DNA from: Notospermus geniculatus
Taxonomy: Eukaryota > Nemertea > Pilidiophora > Heteronemertea > Lineidae
Length of the DNA: 64,000 nt
Assembly: GCA_002633025.1 (NCBI GenBank)
Contig: NMRB01000032.1
Coordinates: 852,421 to 916,420 of the forward strand
Reading direction: 5' to 3'
The notes under the pieces are model-generated. The model saw nothing but the letters and a program-made list of their open reading frames with translations. It ran no database searches and was not told the DNA's origin. This document shows positions 29,455 to 42,344 of this stretch, piece after piece (the first letter of the stretch is position 1; each line of letters begins with the position of its first letter). Made by a program: the position numbers and the translations under genes.

Positions 29455-32400
29455 GCTGCATTAGAAAGTATGCGGTTTTTGTTCGGAATTGCATCTTTTT
29501 CGCTCTTAATTGAACTGAAAGTGCTGAAACTAATGGATCAATAAACTCATTATAACATAGCACGTATTTAAATTGTGGTGTTAATTATTTCAATGTCAGT
29601 AATCTCGAGAAATAAGTTGTGGAAAGTGGTCCAGTGCTTCTTGTTTTTCCATGTCCATGACCATGACCAGCAGCAGACATGGCAGATCCCCCCCCATCCC
29701 ATCATCATGATCATGATGACATCAAGGCTTCATGGATCATCATCCATGCATGCATGCATGCCATAGGCTAGGCCTACACAACACTGATAGGCTAGGGACA
29801 TAGGCCTACTAATAGGCAGGCCTAAGTGCTAGGCCTGGCCCTAGGCCCCGGGGGGGTCACTCCCCACACTGGCCATACACCATGTGTGTTCCTTGCTTTT
29901 TGAAAAAGCCCCCTCTGGCGGGGTCATTGAATTCATGATCCACACCCCCTCCAGCTGGCAGAAAGAATATCTCCCGCCCCCTCCCGTACGATGAACACAG
30001 TCAGCGCGCCAAGTCCCGCTGCCTTTCCCGCTCTGTCAGCCACCTCCCGCTGCTGTTGCCGACGGAACATTGCCTTTTGTTGCGGGCAGGGGAAAAGTTA
30101 TAATTCAGGATGGGCCTTGTGTGGGAGAAATATGCTGGCCCATAGGCTTATTGCGTGAATGATAGGGAAATAAGGGGCCTCTCTGTGATCGCGCGGGCCC
30201 GCCGAAAATCGGCGAAATCACCCCCTATTCCCGCTTTTTTAGGAACGCACATGGGGTTATGTTGAGCCAGGGANGGAGATGTCTGCACAGGAGTTGGCGC
30301 GAAGCCAACTCTGACGGCCACTGTTGGTTCACACAAATCCAGTATTAATATCTCATCATAAAAATGACCAAGATGGGCAAACTTTATGTCATTGGAAAGG
30401 AAATTTCATCAGGAATCCAACCAAACAGTTTTTGAGGCGATTTCTTTCCAGCCCAGAGAACCAAAAGTTCAGGTCACTGGAGAAGTGAGCTATCCTCAAG
30501 TCGGGATCGTCTGGCAAACTCGTACTCGCCAGCAGTGCTGGCGCTAAATTCACAAGGTGCACTTGATTGCGCGCCTTTCAGGACAAGGACTCGGTTCGGC
30601 GCGCTTTCTCATCACGTTGGGTATACACAAAAAGGCCGTTTTCGTCGTTTTTGGTGAAAATTGAGCAAAGTTGAGTTGAAGGACGCATTTTTTTTACAAA
30701 TAATGAAAATTTTTGAAATAATGAAAAATTTCGGCGGCGGCCATTTTGGCATGCGGGCGGTGGACGGTATTCTATGACTTTCATTCCCATGGCCTAATAG
30801 GCAGGCCTAAGTGCTAGGCCTCCGCTAGGCCTACACAGTAGGCTACTCTACTGAGTACGGTAGGTTGGGCCTTTCGTTTCACGCAGCGCAGCAGTGGTAT
30901 ATGACATTTATGAGTGGTAGGCCCACGCACAGGCCACGTTCAGACCATGTAGGCCCTACATGTAGGCCTACGGGTACGCACACACAGCAACCAAGCCACA
31001 AAACATGCCAACCTGAACCATGCCACATTGCGTCCAGACCACCAGTAGTGCCAGTATGAATGATGAAGTGCACTCGCCACTGGCACTGATCATTTAGGCT
31101 GTTCATTGATTTGCTGTTTGCCCAGAAACGCTATTCCAACTCCCATGGCCATCCATCATGATAAGGCACAGAGGCTAAAAAATACTTTCTCATCTTTTAT
31201 ATGCCATACAAAATTCATTTGAAATTTCATGTCTTTTGCACTCCAGATTCTTCAGCGGAAGCCCTCGTGAGTCTCAAGGAAGGTATGTTGGTATAAGCTT
31301 TTCTGTTGCCAGGGTCTCTGCCTAGTTTCTTCAAAATAAACAAAACTCCATGAAATTAAAGAAAATGGCCCTTTTCTGTTCCTTTGAGGGTACTACCATA
31401 GTACCCTCTGGCGGAAACACTGGTTGCTAATGATTCTTTCATCAGATTGTTAAGATATATTTCCTATTCACAAATTGGTTCATTATTCATCTAATTAGGA
31501 ATCACTTGTCTCTCCTTTTCACCTCTCCAGGCAAAGGGAATTCATTCACACCCCCGAGGAGAGCAAATGTAAGTATAAAAGCAGGTTTGCATCAGTCAGG
31601 GGCTTAAAAAGGGTATCCAGAGTCTCGACTTCCATGAATAAACAACATTGACGTAAATGTGTTATGTTGGAAAGGAAGATTGACTTCCACATACTTATGC
31701 CCCTCAGTGATTGATCTTTTGAATTACAGTCTTAAATCTTGGTGGTGTTAATGATTGAAATTTTAGCAAAGCCTCCCTTGTTCCATGAATTGAGACTAGG
31801 TATCATTTGTGTTGTGTGTTGTGTGTGTGTTATGTGTTATTTCTAATAATTTCATCATCAGGAGTTTTTAAAAATTCGCCTGCAGCCACCACGTACGAAG
31901 AAAAAGAACCGACTCATCTTCAATGATGATGAAGAGACAGAACTGGCAAACATGCGGTCGCCACGGAAACAGCCGAAGTTGTCATCACCGGTGAGAAAAC
32001 TTTGTCATAATTTTATTGTTGATTGGGAAATGTCCTTCTTTGGCACCTTCAAAGAATTTTAAGCTCCTTAGTCATCCAATTATGCAGAAGTTTCACTTAA
32101 CAGTTCTCTGTTTATCCAGCTAGCTCTATCTAGGACTATCTATCAAGTCAAGGGCTATCTAGGTCTGTCTTAGTCTATCAAGTCTAGCTCTATCTAGGTC
32201 TGTCTATCAAGTCTAGCTCTATTTAGATCTATGTATCTATCAAGTCTAGCTCTATCTAGGCCTGTCTATCAAGTCTAGCTCTATCTAGGTATATGTATCT
32301 GTATTTGTCTCTTCAGATGAAAGGTTCCTTGAGTACCCCAGATAGAAAAGCAGCACAGTTGACAGGTGTAAGGCTTAGAAACTTACTCAAGCTACCTAAA

Positions 32401-35400
32401 GCTCACAAGTGGGTTTGTTACGAGTGGTTCTACTCAAATCTTGACTTGTAAGTATCTGTTCTCTTCACATTTAGCATCATCAGCTTTCTTGAACTTTTCT
32501 CTGACATAATCATCTTGAGGTTGGAGATAAAACATGATGTCCCAGAATAATGTCCCATGANGAACCGACTCATCTTCAATGATGATGAAGAGACAGAACT
32601 GGCAAACATGCGGTCGCCACGGAAACAGCCGAAGTTGTCATCACCGGTGAGAAAACTTGTCATGATTTTATTGGTGATTGGGAAATGCCCTTCTTTGGCA
32701 CCCTTCAAAGAATTTTAAGCTCCTTAGTCATCCAGTTATGCAGGAGTTTCATTTAACAGTTCTCTGTTTATCCATGTCTAGCTCTATCTAGGACTATCTA
32801 TCAAGTCAAGGGCTATCTAGGTCTGTCTTAGTCTATCAAGTCTAGCTCTGTCTAGGTCTGTCTATCAAGTCTAGCTCTATTTAGATCTACATGTATCTAT
32901 CAAGTCTAGGTCTGTCTATCGAGTCTAGCTCTATTTAGATCTACATGTATCTATCAAGTCTAGCTCTATCTAGGCCTGTCTATCAAGTCCAGCTCTATCT
33001 AGGCCTATCAAATCAAGCTCCATCTAGGTCTGTCAATCAAGTCTTTCTAGATCTATTTAGATCTACATGTATCTATCAAGTCTAGCTCTGTCTAGGCCTG
33101 TCTATCAAGTCTAACTCTATCTAGGCCTATCTATCAAGTCAAGCTCTATCTAGGTATATGTATCTGTATCTGTATTTGTCTCTTCAGATGAAAGGTTCCT
33201 TGAGTACCCCAGATAGAAAAGCAGCACAGTTGACAGGTGTAAGGCTTAGAAACTTACTCAAGCTACCTAAAGCTCACAAGTGGGTTTGTTACGAGTGGTT
33301 CTACTCAAATCTTGACTTGTAAGTATCTGTTCTCTTCACATTTAGCATCATCAGCTTTCTTGAACTTTTCTCTGACATAATCATCTTGAGGTTGGAGATA
33401 AAACATGATGTCCCAGAATAATGTCCCATGATTACCGGTAAGCATCAAACTGTCGAGCATTTTTGTCATATTAAGGATGGGGAGACTGATATGTTATGGT
33501 TAACCATCTTATCTCTAGAGGGATTTACCGGTACTTCTGACTGTTGAAGAATGTCTGAGCCACAAATTCAAAAGCATCTTCTAAGAGGCTTCCTGTTTAA
33601 ATCTTGCTTGTGCATGAAATATTGTTGAGGTATTTTACGATTTTCTCTCAGGCCTCTCTTCCATGGAGAGAACGACTTCAGTATCTGTTTAAAAGAGTCC
33701 TTCCCACAACTGAAGGTGAAGAAAATGCGACGAGCAGAGTGGTGTATTCTTAGAAGAATCATGGGAAAACCGAGAAGGTTAGTTGTGAAATACACTCAAT
33801 TTGTATGCAACGTGGATTAGCATGTTTTACGGTTCTGATCCAGAAGAAATATTTGTGTGAAAGTTTTTCTCTCATCTCCGTCAGTCATCACCCTGTTTCA
33901 CTGATGATCTTCATCTTCCAGATGTTCACCGGCCTTTTTCATGGAGGAACGGCGGGCGTTGAATGATAAGAGAGAAAGAATCCGACTGCTGCAGCAAACA
34001 AAAGTAGGGGAGATACGAAACTTGAAAGATTTGCCCGAGGAAATTCCCATGCCTCTTGTCATAGGGACAAAAGTCACGGGTAAGTGTGGCGATCTTGCTG
34101 TTGGTATCGCAGACATGTATCTTAATTGATCATTATCGGTAGTTTTTTTGCACCTTCATGATGTTTCTTGATGAATATCCCTGGCATTTTTTCCAGCTCG
34201 TCTTCGGAAGCCGCAGGATGGTTTGTTCACGGGTTCTATCGATGCTTTAGATACAGTCAATAATACGTACAGAGTCACGTTTGAAAGGTCAGGGTTAGGG
34301 ACACATTCAATACCAGACTATGAAGTGCTAGTAAGTGACATTACTAATGTGTTACATGATTTTTACCTTGGCTTAGTATTTTGCATGTTATTTTGAGGGG
34401 GATCTGTTACCATGTATCAATGTCAAGGAACTCTTCTACAGTCTCCATTCGTTTTCATTTTCACAGAGTAACGACCCCCAAGAAACCATGCCCTTGTCAT
34501 CATTCCAAACAAAACATCGGCCTCGGCAGAATGTGTTCACACCACCACGATTTGTACCAGGTTTACAGTCACCACAGTTGGTAAGTTTTGGACCGATGAG
34601 AAAACGTTAGTTGCTCCTTGATGTGATTTATCCAACACAACACAAGGACAGGCGGATCAAATTAGGCCTACAGCTATCAGACTATTCCATCCCTCTTTTG
34701 CTGTGCGGGTGCCACAACCCCCTAGTAGATCGCCTCTTGGTTGCCCATTGATTTGCACTCCGGGTTTTTGCAGTTACCGGTAAATACCAAGCTTCCTCTT
34801 TTTCCAGGAAAATGATCCACTGTTGGGTGGCTCACCACTACGAAGTCAAGTATTAACAATGGAAGGCGGGACATATGGAGGATTTCCAGTAAAGTTTTTA
34901 GTTTTAGTGGTAAGTTGAAACAAAAAATCCATACATTGTAGAATATGTCATAGGCCCGGGTTCCGTAGTATGTGTTTACTCTTGTTGCCGTGGCGTCCCG
35001 CTCAATATTACTCTTGTTCTTTTTTTCAGACTCGTCTCACAAAAATCCTCTCCATAAAAAAGGACTGGATCAAAAAACTGCGGCTCATGAATGGCGAAGC
35101 TGAAAAAAAGGTGAGTACACCACAGAATTTTAAAACTACGAACATTTTCGTGGTACCGGTATTTTGTTATCTAAGATATATATGTGTAGACTAATTTCAG
35201 TTCTGTCCACGTTGGTTATAGTTTGTGTATTCTGTCTGGTCTAACAGAAAATATGCCCCTCCCTCAACGTCTTTGAGTTTTACCAGAAATGATCCCGTTC
35301 AATCCTGCCATTTGCCATATGATTTTGGCCGACATGACAGTTTTCTGTGATCAGTTTCCTGAAATTAGTCAACCTCTTTGCCCAGCCTGGGGAGAACCCT

Positions 35401-38400
35401 GTTACAAATAACTTATTTTGTCCATGCTGATGATACATAAAATGTTCTTTTGACTGGCAGATTAGCTTTGATATAGCTTTCTCTGTCAACATCATTGTGC
35501 TCAGTATCAATCATTCAGGCTTCCACTGCATTTATTTAGTATAGTCCAGCTGGTCTGCATTTTGAAATGTTGAATGTGCAGGATGTTCAGCAACAAGTGC
35601 ACTTCGTATATTTTTATGCTGTTCAGTTGTTAAAACTAAATGCTGCCTCAGAATTGCAGAACTTATGTTTTTTTGAGGTCTTGCATTTATAAAATCTGTG
35701 AAGAAATGTGTTTCTAGTTGGCACCTAGTGTACTGGTGCCGTGATTGCATATACAGAAGGTGGTGCCACCTGGTGCTATCGCTGGCCTATGTATGTGTTC
35801 TCTCTGTACATGACGCCGCTTACCTGTGGGCACCATAAGGAAAATAGGGCTCCACATTCCAAAGGTTTTCTCTGCAGATATGTCGAGATATGTGGTGCCC
35901 CGAAATGTTTTGTGAACTGTATGGCGTGAGTATGCAATCCCATTCAAACTAAGCCAAGCTCGGAATACTTGAAATACCATTAGATAAGAAGAAGTTGCAG
36001 GGTTTTCCCCAGGCTTTAGCACCCCCCTAAATCTCCTAGTGAGGGTGTACAACATTATAGTGAATAACCTCTCCACAACTGTTGTAGTAAGCACTTCCAT
36101 TTCACGATTGAGCTTCGGTGGTGTGGGGTCTGGTGAAAAATGATGATCATTTGTGTATTTTTTTCAGACCTCTAGAATTCTAGAATAGATTACAGTACCG
36201 TACATGCATTTTAGTTGCTATAAGACCAACTTGTTTTCAAGTTCATTCTGAAGAAGTGAAGTTAAAATTCGATTGAAACCTGTTGTGAAAGAGATCTAAG
36301 CATTCAGATAGGCAGACAGACCGATTTACCTTCAATTTCAAGCCATCTTGGTCTGGAAATGTCCTGATCTAACGCGACTTTGCAAAGAAACTGTGTGTTA
36401 TGTCATCCCATTTTGGATGTAGGCCTAAAGTATCTAAAATGTGTTGACAGTTCTCATCTTGCAAAGCAATGAGAGACACCTCTGGCCCAATATACACTTG
36501 TCTCAAAATTGGAGTCAGTTAGGGGTGGTACAATTCAGGTCTTCACATCAACTACTAGATCTTAATATGTAATTTTGTTTACCGGTATATTGTCCTCACA
36601 TTCCCACACCCTGCAGCTGATTTGGTCCCCTGTCTAAAAAACTTCTAAGGAAGCCACAGCTTCCATTCTCTTTTCCCACTTGCTGTAGTGGTACCTAATC
36701 AATTTAATGGTCTTTCAAGTTTTCCGCGACTTGCTACATCATGTATGTAATGCCTAGAATAGGATACTAACCCACTGTAACCTTTCGCCTTCACCTTATG
36801 ATGGTTCCCTCAATATATTGCTGACCTGTATCATTCTCTCTGGCTATTTCCTCAATACTTACCATGGGCTTCTCTGTGTCTATATGCTTTGGGTGTCCTG
36901 TTGATAAGTTTTGGGCTCCTGGTTAAACATTTCACACTTTTAAACATATTTTGCCTTGGCTGTGGGTGGGTGTTGAAGTTGACAAATTCTGATTTCCTCG
37001 TCATGGTGTACAAAATGTAATTGGTACCGGAAGTTTTTCACATTGTACTCTGTGATGTGAAGTCCGTGGTGTTCTAATCTAAATCAGACAAACTTCAGTT
37101 CAGATTCACATTCTTGTGACTCAGATACAACTTCAGCAGGACATGGCTAGAAAGTAAACTGGTACACTGGAGCAGAACTCAAGAGTGCAACTCATTTGCT
37201 CCAATCCAAAGAAAAAACTGTTTGTTTGGAGTTGTTCTGGCTGCATCGGTCCGTTCATAATACTAATATTCAATACTAATAGATAAATTTCTGTATTAAT
37301 TCAGTTTGGTCTATTCAGATTTTGATGACTTCGGCATGACCCAACCAGTTTACCCCTGTCAACCCATTTACCCCATTATCACGACACCTGCACTCTAGCA
37401 CAAAATGCAATGTACATGTACCATCCAACATTGCATGTGTCCTGCCTGTTGCATGCCATGGTATTGTTGTGGATGAGGATGAAAACATCCCACTCTGCTG
37501 AAGTCGCATCAATCTCACCTGAAGTCACAGATTTAATGACTCTTCACCATGTTTACTCTGGGTGGAAATGCAGTGCATGACTTTTATTGTGATTGGAATT
37601 CAGCTTTTCAACCACTTCGTATGATGAATTCTCACATTCTTCTTGCAGTCATATATCTTATCCCTTGTCCTGTTACCATTTTTAACATGGGTCATTGAAC
37701 CATCTTTTTGAAGATGGGGATTTGGCCTAGTGGTTAAGGCGTACTGCCCCTGAGTGCTGGCGACTGATGCCTTATGCGAGGGTCCGTGGCCATGGGTTCG
37801 AGTCCGGTAGGAAGCTATGTCTTTCACCTTAGAAACAAGTTATTGTTAGTTTCATGCCCTTGTCCTGTTACCAGTGTGATGTTCATCTTTGTAATTGCAG
37901 AAATCATTCGAAGAGCCCATCGACATCGAATTTCAGAAGAAATATGCAAGTATTGTGTTAGAACTAGAAACTCTCAATAAGGATTTGAATGAGTACCTTG
38001 TGGGAGTCCAGCAGTACTGTTCCGAGGTGAGTGCTTTAGTGTTTTAACTCTTGTGATATGACGTTACCATTATGTCAGCGACTCAAAGATGTACGGGGGA
38101 GAAAAAAGTATTTTGCTTGATCTTTTGTACGTTCTCTTTTCAGATTGCGCCAGAGCAGGGCATCCAGGCTCTAGAACAACCGGACGAACTGAAGAAGAAA
38201 TGTGAGAGAGAATCTGAAGAGACTGTTGCCAGGAATAATGCAGCGCAAGGCAAGCGATGTGTGAAGACTGAGAAATCCCTCAAGTTAGTCGCGAAGCTGA
38301 CGTCACTGCTCTACCAGATAAAGGTAAGTTTTGGCTCAGATTCTAGCACCTGACCAATTCATGCTTTCTTTGCGTTGTCATGATGTTCCTTTCTTTTTCC

Positions 38401-38746
38401 AGAACTTTGCCGAGAATGACCTCAATTCATTTGAATTCAAATCACTACAAGATTCACTCAGTGAGATCAAGGATTCACTTGAACCTGGAAATATAAGGTA
38501 AGTATACTCTAGAAAACTCAGATTAAGTGTATGCTCAGTGTACTGCGGACTGTCACGGTGGCCACTGGTAACATAATACTCTCACAGAATTTGAACATAC
38601 CGGTACTGATTTCTATAGCATGTTTTCATTATCATTCCAGTGTGTTCCAGAATAATGTCGAGATCCATGTAAATCACATCCAGAGTGGTCTAAGTCAGAT
38701 GGGAAACCTGAGTGCCTTCGCCGAGACCCACGCTTTCTCAATATGA
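29446..38746 (+). CDS. LIN9: LIN9 (MuvB/DREAM complex subunit)
   Basis: Fifteen coding exons: 29446-29467, 31247-31282, 31531-31568, 31862-31990, 32317-32447 (or its duplicate 33188-33318), 33652-33777, 33922-34079, 34197-34330, 34467-34580, 34808-34909, 35030-35110, 37901-38026, 38144-38323, 38403-38497 and 38641-38746. All junctions are GT-AG and all phases agree, giving about 525 aa against about 540 for vertebrate LIN9. The N-terminus carries the conserved SSAEALVSLKEG block. Residues about 76-165 contain RLRNLLKLPKAHKW and the DIRP domain (PLFHGENDF...IMGKPRRCSPAFF). About 214-258 is the Tudor-like segment (LFTGSIDALDT...IPDYEVL). The C-terminal helices end in NNVEIHVNHIQSGLSQMGNL. LIN9 acts in the nucleus as a core MuvB subunit with LIN37, LIN52, LIN54 and RBBP4. 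It joins p130/E2F4 to repress, or B-MYB/FOXM1 to activate, cell-cycle genes. The first exon (22 nt) is inferred from its ATG, donor and phase. One exon pair is duplicated at an N (see 32562-33431). Confidence 0.93.
29760..31240. other. LIN9 intron 1
   Basis: Long first intron with clusters of aggcct/ctaggcctaca words (29765-29850, 30795-30860), C/G-rich low-complexity stretches and one N (30274). No separate gene is seen. Confidence 0.5.
31906..32560. repeat. Left copy of duplicated LIN9 exon block (paired with 32562-33431)
   Basis: Begins inside exon 4 and runs through exon 5 into the next intron, stopping at the N at 32561. The base just right of the N restarts at the same exon-4 position. 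Confidence 0.9.
32118..32300. repeat. Minisatellite in LIN9 intron, tctagctctatctaggtctg unit
   Basis: A degenerate unit of about 30 bp, tctagctctatctaggtctg then tctatcaag, about six copies. The same array is about twice as long in the duplicate block (32776-33175). Confidence 0.85.
32562..33431 (+). repeat. Right copy of LIN9 exon 4-5 block, probable false duplication
   Basis: Contains the 3' part of exon 4 (32562-32646, from aaNRLIFNDDEE) and a full exon 5 (33188-33318), identical at the protein level to the left copy. The difference is mainly minisatellite length. A transcript that used both blocks would repeat the LLKLPKAHKW segment, which no LIN9 does. Confidence 0.85.
32776..33175. 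repeat. Minisatellite in LIN9 intron, longer allele or copy
   Basis: The same roughly 30-bp unit as 32118-32300, about 13 copies, with tctacatgtatctatcaag variants. Confidence 0.85.
37679..37856 (+). mobile_element. tRNA-derived SINE in LIN9 intron 11
   Basis: The tRNA-like head at about 37715-37812 has an A box (tggcctagtgg, 37723-37733) and a B box (ggttcgagtcc, 37795-37805). The insertion is bounded by a perfect 17-bp direct repeat, cccttgtcctgttacca, at 37662-37678 and 37857-37873, as expected for a target-site duplication. The tRNA region does not fold as a standard tRNA, because the A-B spacing is long. It is probably a SINE and not a functional tRNA. Confidence 0.7.
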
Positions 38747-39138
38747 ATGCGAGATGGTCAGAAGAGAAGATGGTTGTGCCAAAGAAACTCCACAGAGAGA
38801 GGCTGGAGGGAGTGGTAGTGTACAGTAGTTGAAGGTGTCGGCCTCTGCCTTGATCCAGTCGTTGGTCACCAACTGGATGGAAAGCACTGCCGGTGGATGC
38901 TGCAAGCCATTGTTGATGGAACTTGATGTAAAATGAAATGATCATTTCTATTTAGTTCTCATACTAGACCTTGATGTTAATGAGCAGAACATCATTGTAA
39001 ATACTCATTTTTAAAATGTGTTGATATGGAGAAACTATATGCAATAATGTTGTATGGATATGTACAGAAGTTGAATAACTCTGAGTAGTTCGAAAGTTAC
39101 TTTTGTGAAGTTCATAGATGCAACTCATAATGTACAGA

Positions 39139-39144
39139 ATAAAA
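39139..39144 (+). terminator. Candidate LIN9 polyadenylation signal
   Basis: aataaa lies about 390 bp after the stop codon, in an AT-rich 3' UTR-like stretch. No nearer canonical signal was noticed. Confidence 0.45.
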
Positions 39145-40022
39145 TAATGTAAATTTCTATAAATAATAAGTCTATAAAGATTCTTAGATATGATATCAAG
39201 CTGCCTTTCTCACTATTTCTTATCTTCATTCCATCCTTTTACTCATTACATGTATAAATTACACAAGCTGTAATTTATAAAACTCCTTTCTTTCAGCCTA
39301 ATCATGCGTCTACCAACAACAGACTTTCTCTGTATATACAGGTCTTCTCTTTGTAATCAGCTCCAGCACCGAACAGTGGGGCCTTGTTTCTGTTCAACTC
39401 TTGTAGTCAACCTGAACATTTCACACCTTCCTTTTTTTCAGAGTTTCTTTATTATAACTTGGTCCAATAATTAGGGCCAACTCATTCACTTCTGGTATCT
39501 CTACTAGAAAGTGCCTGAGGAAGACCCCGGTTGGGTCGCAAACTGGCAATTTATGTTTACTATCATTTTGTGTGTCGTTTTGTGTGCTCTATGTTGGATA
39601 TCTCACTATTTGTATGATATACAAAGAACTGGTAAAAAAAGGGTAAAGTGAGATCCGGTACTCGGGACTGGAGGTAGTGATAAAGCTGTGTGTTTGTTTT
39701 ACAAACTCTTTATTTCTAGGATTAGTTACATGTAGTTGTGAAGTGGTCAATTCTTCGTTCAGTTGTATGTCCGTAATTCCTGTTCCTGATTATGTCCTGG
39801 GCTTACTTTAGTTTACATTCGCCCATAAATGCATGCATGTGAACAAGCTAAGAATGTTGTACATGTAGTAAGGTAAATTGCATTGCATGGCATTATTAAA
39901 GCACAACATAAAGGCCTACCCTAACCATTAAAAATTGCATTGCATGGCATTGCTAATGCTCTACAAATTCATGACTTCTAATGCAGACTCGCCATCAATA
40001 CATGACCATTGAAATGCAGGTC
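39145..40022. other. Intergenic after LIN9
   Basis: No gene is supported. About 39520-39600 (gaagaccccggttgggtcgc, then aaactggcaa) looks like the tail of an interspersed repeat. Confidence 0.4.
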
Positions 40023-40880
40023 GACTGCTGTTGTAATGAAAAAATGTAGGTAAAACAACGTAATAAAGTAAGAGTTCTACAAAATAAGGAAGACTATAGG
40101 CCTATGGGCATGTTAAAAATGACTTAAACCTGTCCGTAGATTGATGAATTGGTCCAGCGACCTTTAAAGTACATGTATTCAATACCGTTCACCATTTATC
40201 CCTGTGACCTCTCTTCAAGAATGCTTTTTGGCTTTGGCCAATTGGCCTTCATGACGAAAGGAGAAATTACCTAATACCTTACTGATATAATGATAAACCC
40301 GTATATACACATACACTTGACTTGTATCGTCACAGGCCTCAGGAGGGTTTGGTTGTGTGGAGAAGGCTGTCAACTGAGTCATTATAGCAGAAAATAAGGG
40401 CTTACCATAGCAGAAAATAAGGGCTTACCATGAGGGAATAAGGGAATGGCCTTGTTATGGTTTCCGATCACTAAGATCAGGAACCATGTTGTTTTTGGTC
40501 ATAAATCCTACCCCTCGGCCTAGGTTTGTCAACCTGGACAATCCAATGAGCTAATCATTTTCATTTTCAACCTGTGATGCCTCCATCATGATGTAATCAA
40601 CATATCAGACTTGATATTTTGTCCGCCATGCTTTTATCTGATGTCATAACTTGGCTCCTTCAACACCTAGAACAATAAAAACAAGTTCTACCCTTGGGTT
40701 TTCATACCCTGGGAATCGAATGAGCTGATTACTTTTGATCTGAGATGTTGGGGGTCATGGTATATCAGTATCACAAATTTGATATTTATTTGACATAACT
40801 TGCCGTATTGTCAACTGATCAACATGAAACAAATCCCTAGTTCATGCCTGCTTATCCAAGGACAGGATTATGTGCAAAAT
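40023..40880. repeat. Direct repeat, left copy ending at an N (paired with 40882-41719)
   Basis: Near-identical to 40882-41719. The left copy ends at the N at 40881, and the right copy starts at the very next base. The left copy has one extra agcagaaaataagggcttac unit. Confidence 0.9.
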
Positions 40881-40881
40881 N

Positions 40882-41719
40882 GACTGCTGTTGTAATGAAA
40901 AAATGTAGGTAAAACAACGTAATAAAGTAAGAGTTCTACAAAATAAGGAAGACTAGGCCTATGGGCATGTTAAAAATGACTTAAACCTGTCCGTAGATTG
41001 ATGAATTGGTCCAGCGACCTTTAAAGTACATGTATTCAATACCGTTCACCATTTATCCCTGTGACCTCTCTTCAAGAATGCTTTTTGGCTTTGGCCAATT
41101 GGCCTTCATGACGAAAGGAGAAATTACCTACGGTAATACCTTACTGATATAATGATAAACCCGTATATACACATACACTTGACTTATATCGTCACAGGCC
41201 TCAGGAGGGTTTGGTTGTGTGGAGAAGGCTGTCAACTGAGTCATTATAGCAGAAAATAAGGGCTTACCATGAGGGAATAAGGGAATGGCCTTGTTATGGT
41301 TTCCGATCACTAAGATCAGGAACCATATTGTTTTTGGTCATAAATCCTACCCCTCGGCCTAGGTTTGTCAACCTGGACAATCCAATGAGCTAATCATTTT
41401 CATTTTCAACCTGTGATGCCTCCATCATGATGTAATCAACATATCAGACTTGTTATTTTGTCCGCCATGCTTTTATCTGATGTCATAACTTGGCTCCTTC
41501 AACACCTAGAACAATAAAAACAAGTTCTACCCTTGGGTTTTCATACCCTGGGAATCGAATGAGCTGATTACTTTTGATCTGAGATGTTGGGGGTCATGGT
41601 ATATCAGTATCACAAATTTGATATTTATTTGACATAACTTGCCGTATTGTCAACTGATCAACATGAAACAAATCCCTAGTTCATGCCTGCTTATCCAAGG
41701 ACAGGATTATGTGCAAAAT
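40882..41719. repeat. Direct repeat, right copy
   Basis: Copy of 40023-40880 with few substitutions and small indels, for example an added cggta near 41131. Non-coding. Confidence 0.9.
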
Positions 41720-42341
41720 TTTCAGCCTCACGTGTCCGGGTGATTGAGTCATGGGATTTTGATATATCAAACTTGATAATTTGAAATATCTCTGCCTGTG
41801 GTGGACATCGTTCTTAGTGCTCGCTACCTTCGTCGCCGCACACGTTTGTCTGCGGCGACGAAGGGAGCGAGCAGTAAGAACGCCTGATATTCTCAGGATG
41901 GTGGTGGAGGTAGAGGCATGGTATGATCCATACTTAGGTTACTGAGGATGCCCATTTCGATTGTGCAATGACCTTGATGATCAAAGGTCAAGGTCAAACA
42001 TGATAATTTGAAATACATGTACCTCTGCCTGTGGTAGAGGTAGTGGCATGATACCATCCACACTTGGGGTATTGAGGATGCCCATTTCGATTATGCAATG
42101 ACTGATTATGCAATGACTGATGATCAGAGGTCATTATAAAAAGGTCAAACTTGATAATTTGAAATATCTCTGCCTGTGTAGAGGTAAAGGCATGCCATCA
42201 CCCATACTTAAGTTATTGAGGATGCCCATTTCAGTTATGCAACCTTGATGATATCATATCATGGTGTGACATATGACAATTTCCATTATCTTATCTAATG
42301 AACCTACGTGAACCACATGACATTTTCAATGTCCTCTTGTT
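41552..42341. repeat. Direct repeat of about 0.8 kb, copy A (paired with 42596-43381)
   Basis: Starts gaatcgaatgagctgattac and ends at cctcttgtt. The copies share three internal sub-repeats around aaatatctctgcctgtg with a paired gaggatgcccatttcgatt word. No N separates the copies, so this one looks like a real tandem duplication. Confidence 0.85.
41809..41883. repeat. Hairpin with 30-bp arms (copy A)
   Basis: cgttcttagtgctcgctacc, then ttcgtcgccgca, is repeated inverted as tgcggcgacgaagggagc, then gagcagtaagaacg. The copy in 42850-42959 has longer outer arms. Confidence 0.75.
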
Positions 42342-42344
42342 AGC

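Noticed and set aside
29760-29860. CpG-island or promoter signal from the ggcct-rich stretch.
   Set aside because: The words are the dispersed taggccta repeats common in this genome, with no other promoter feature.
35714-36100. 128-codon minus-strand open frame inside a LIN9 intron.
   Set aside because: No domain, no splice context; likely chance.
37715-37812. A functional tRNA gene.
   Set aside because: A and B boxes are present but the spacing and arms do not make a normal cloverleaf, and target duplications mark a SINE.
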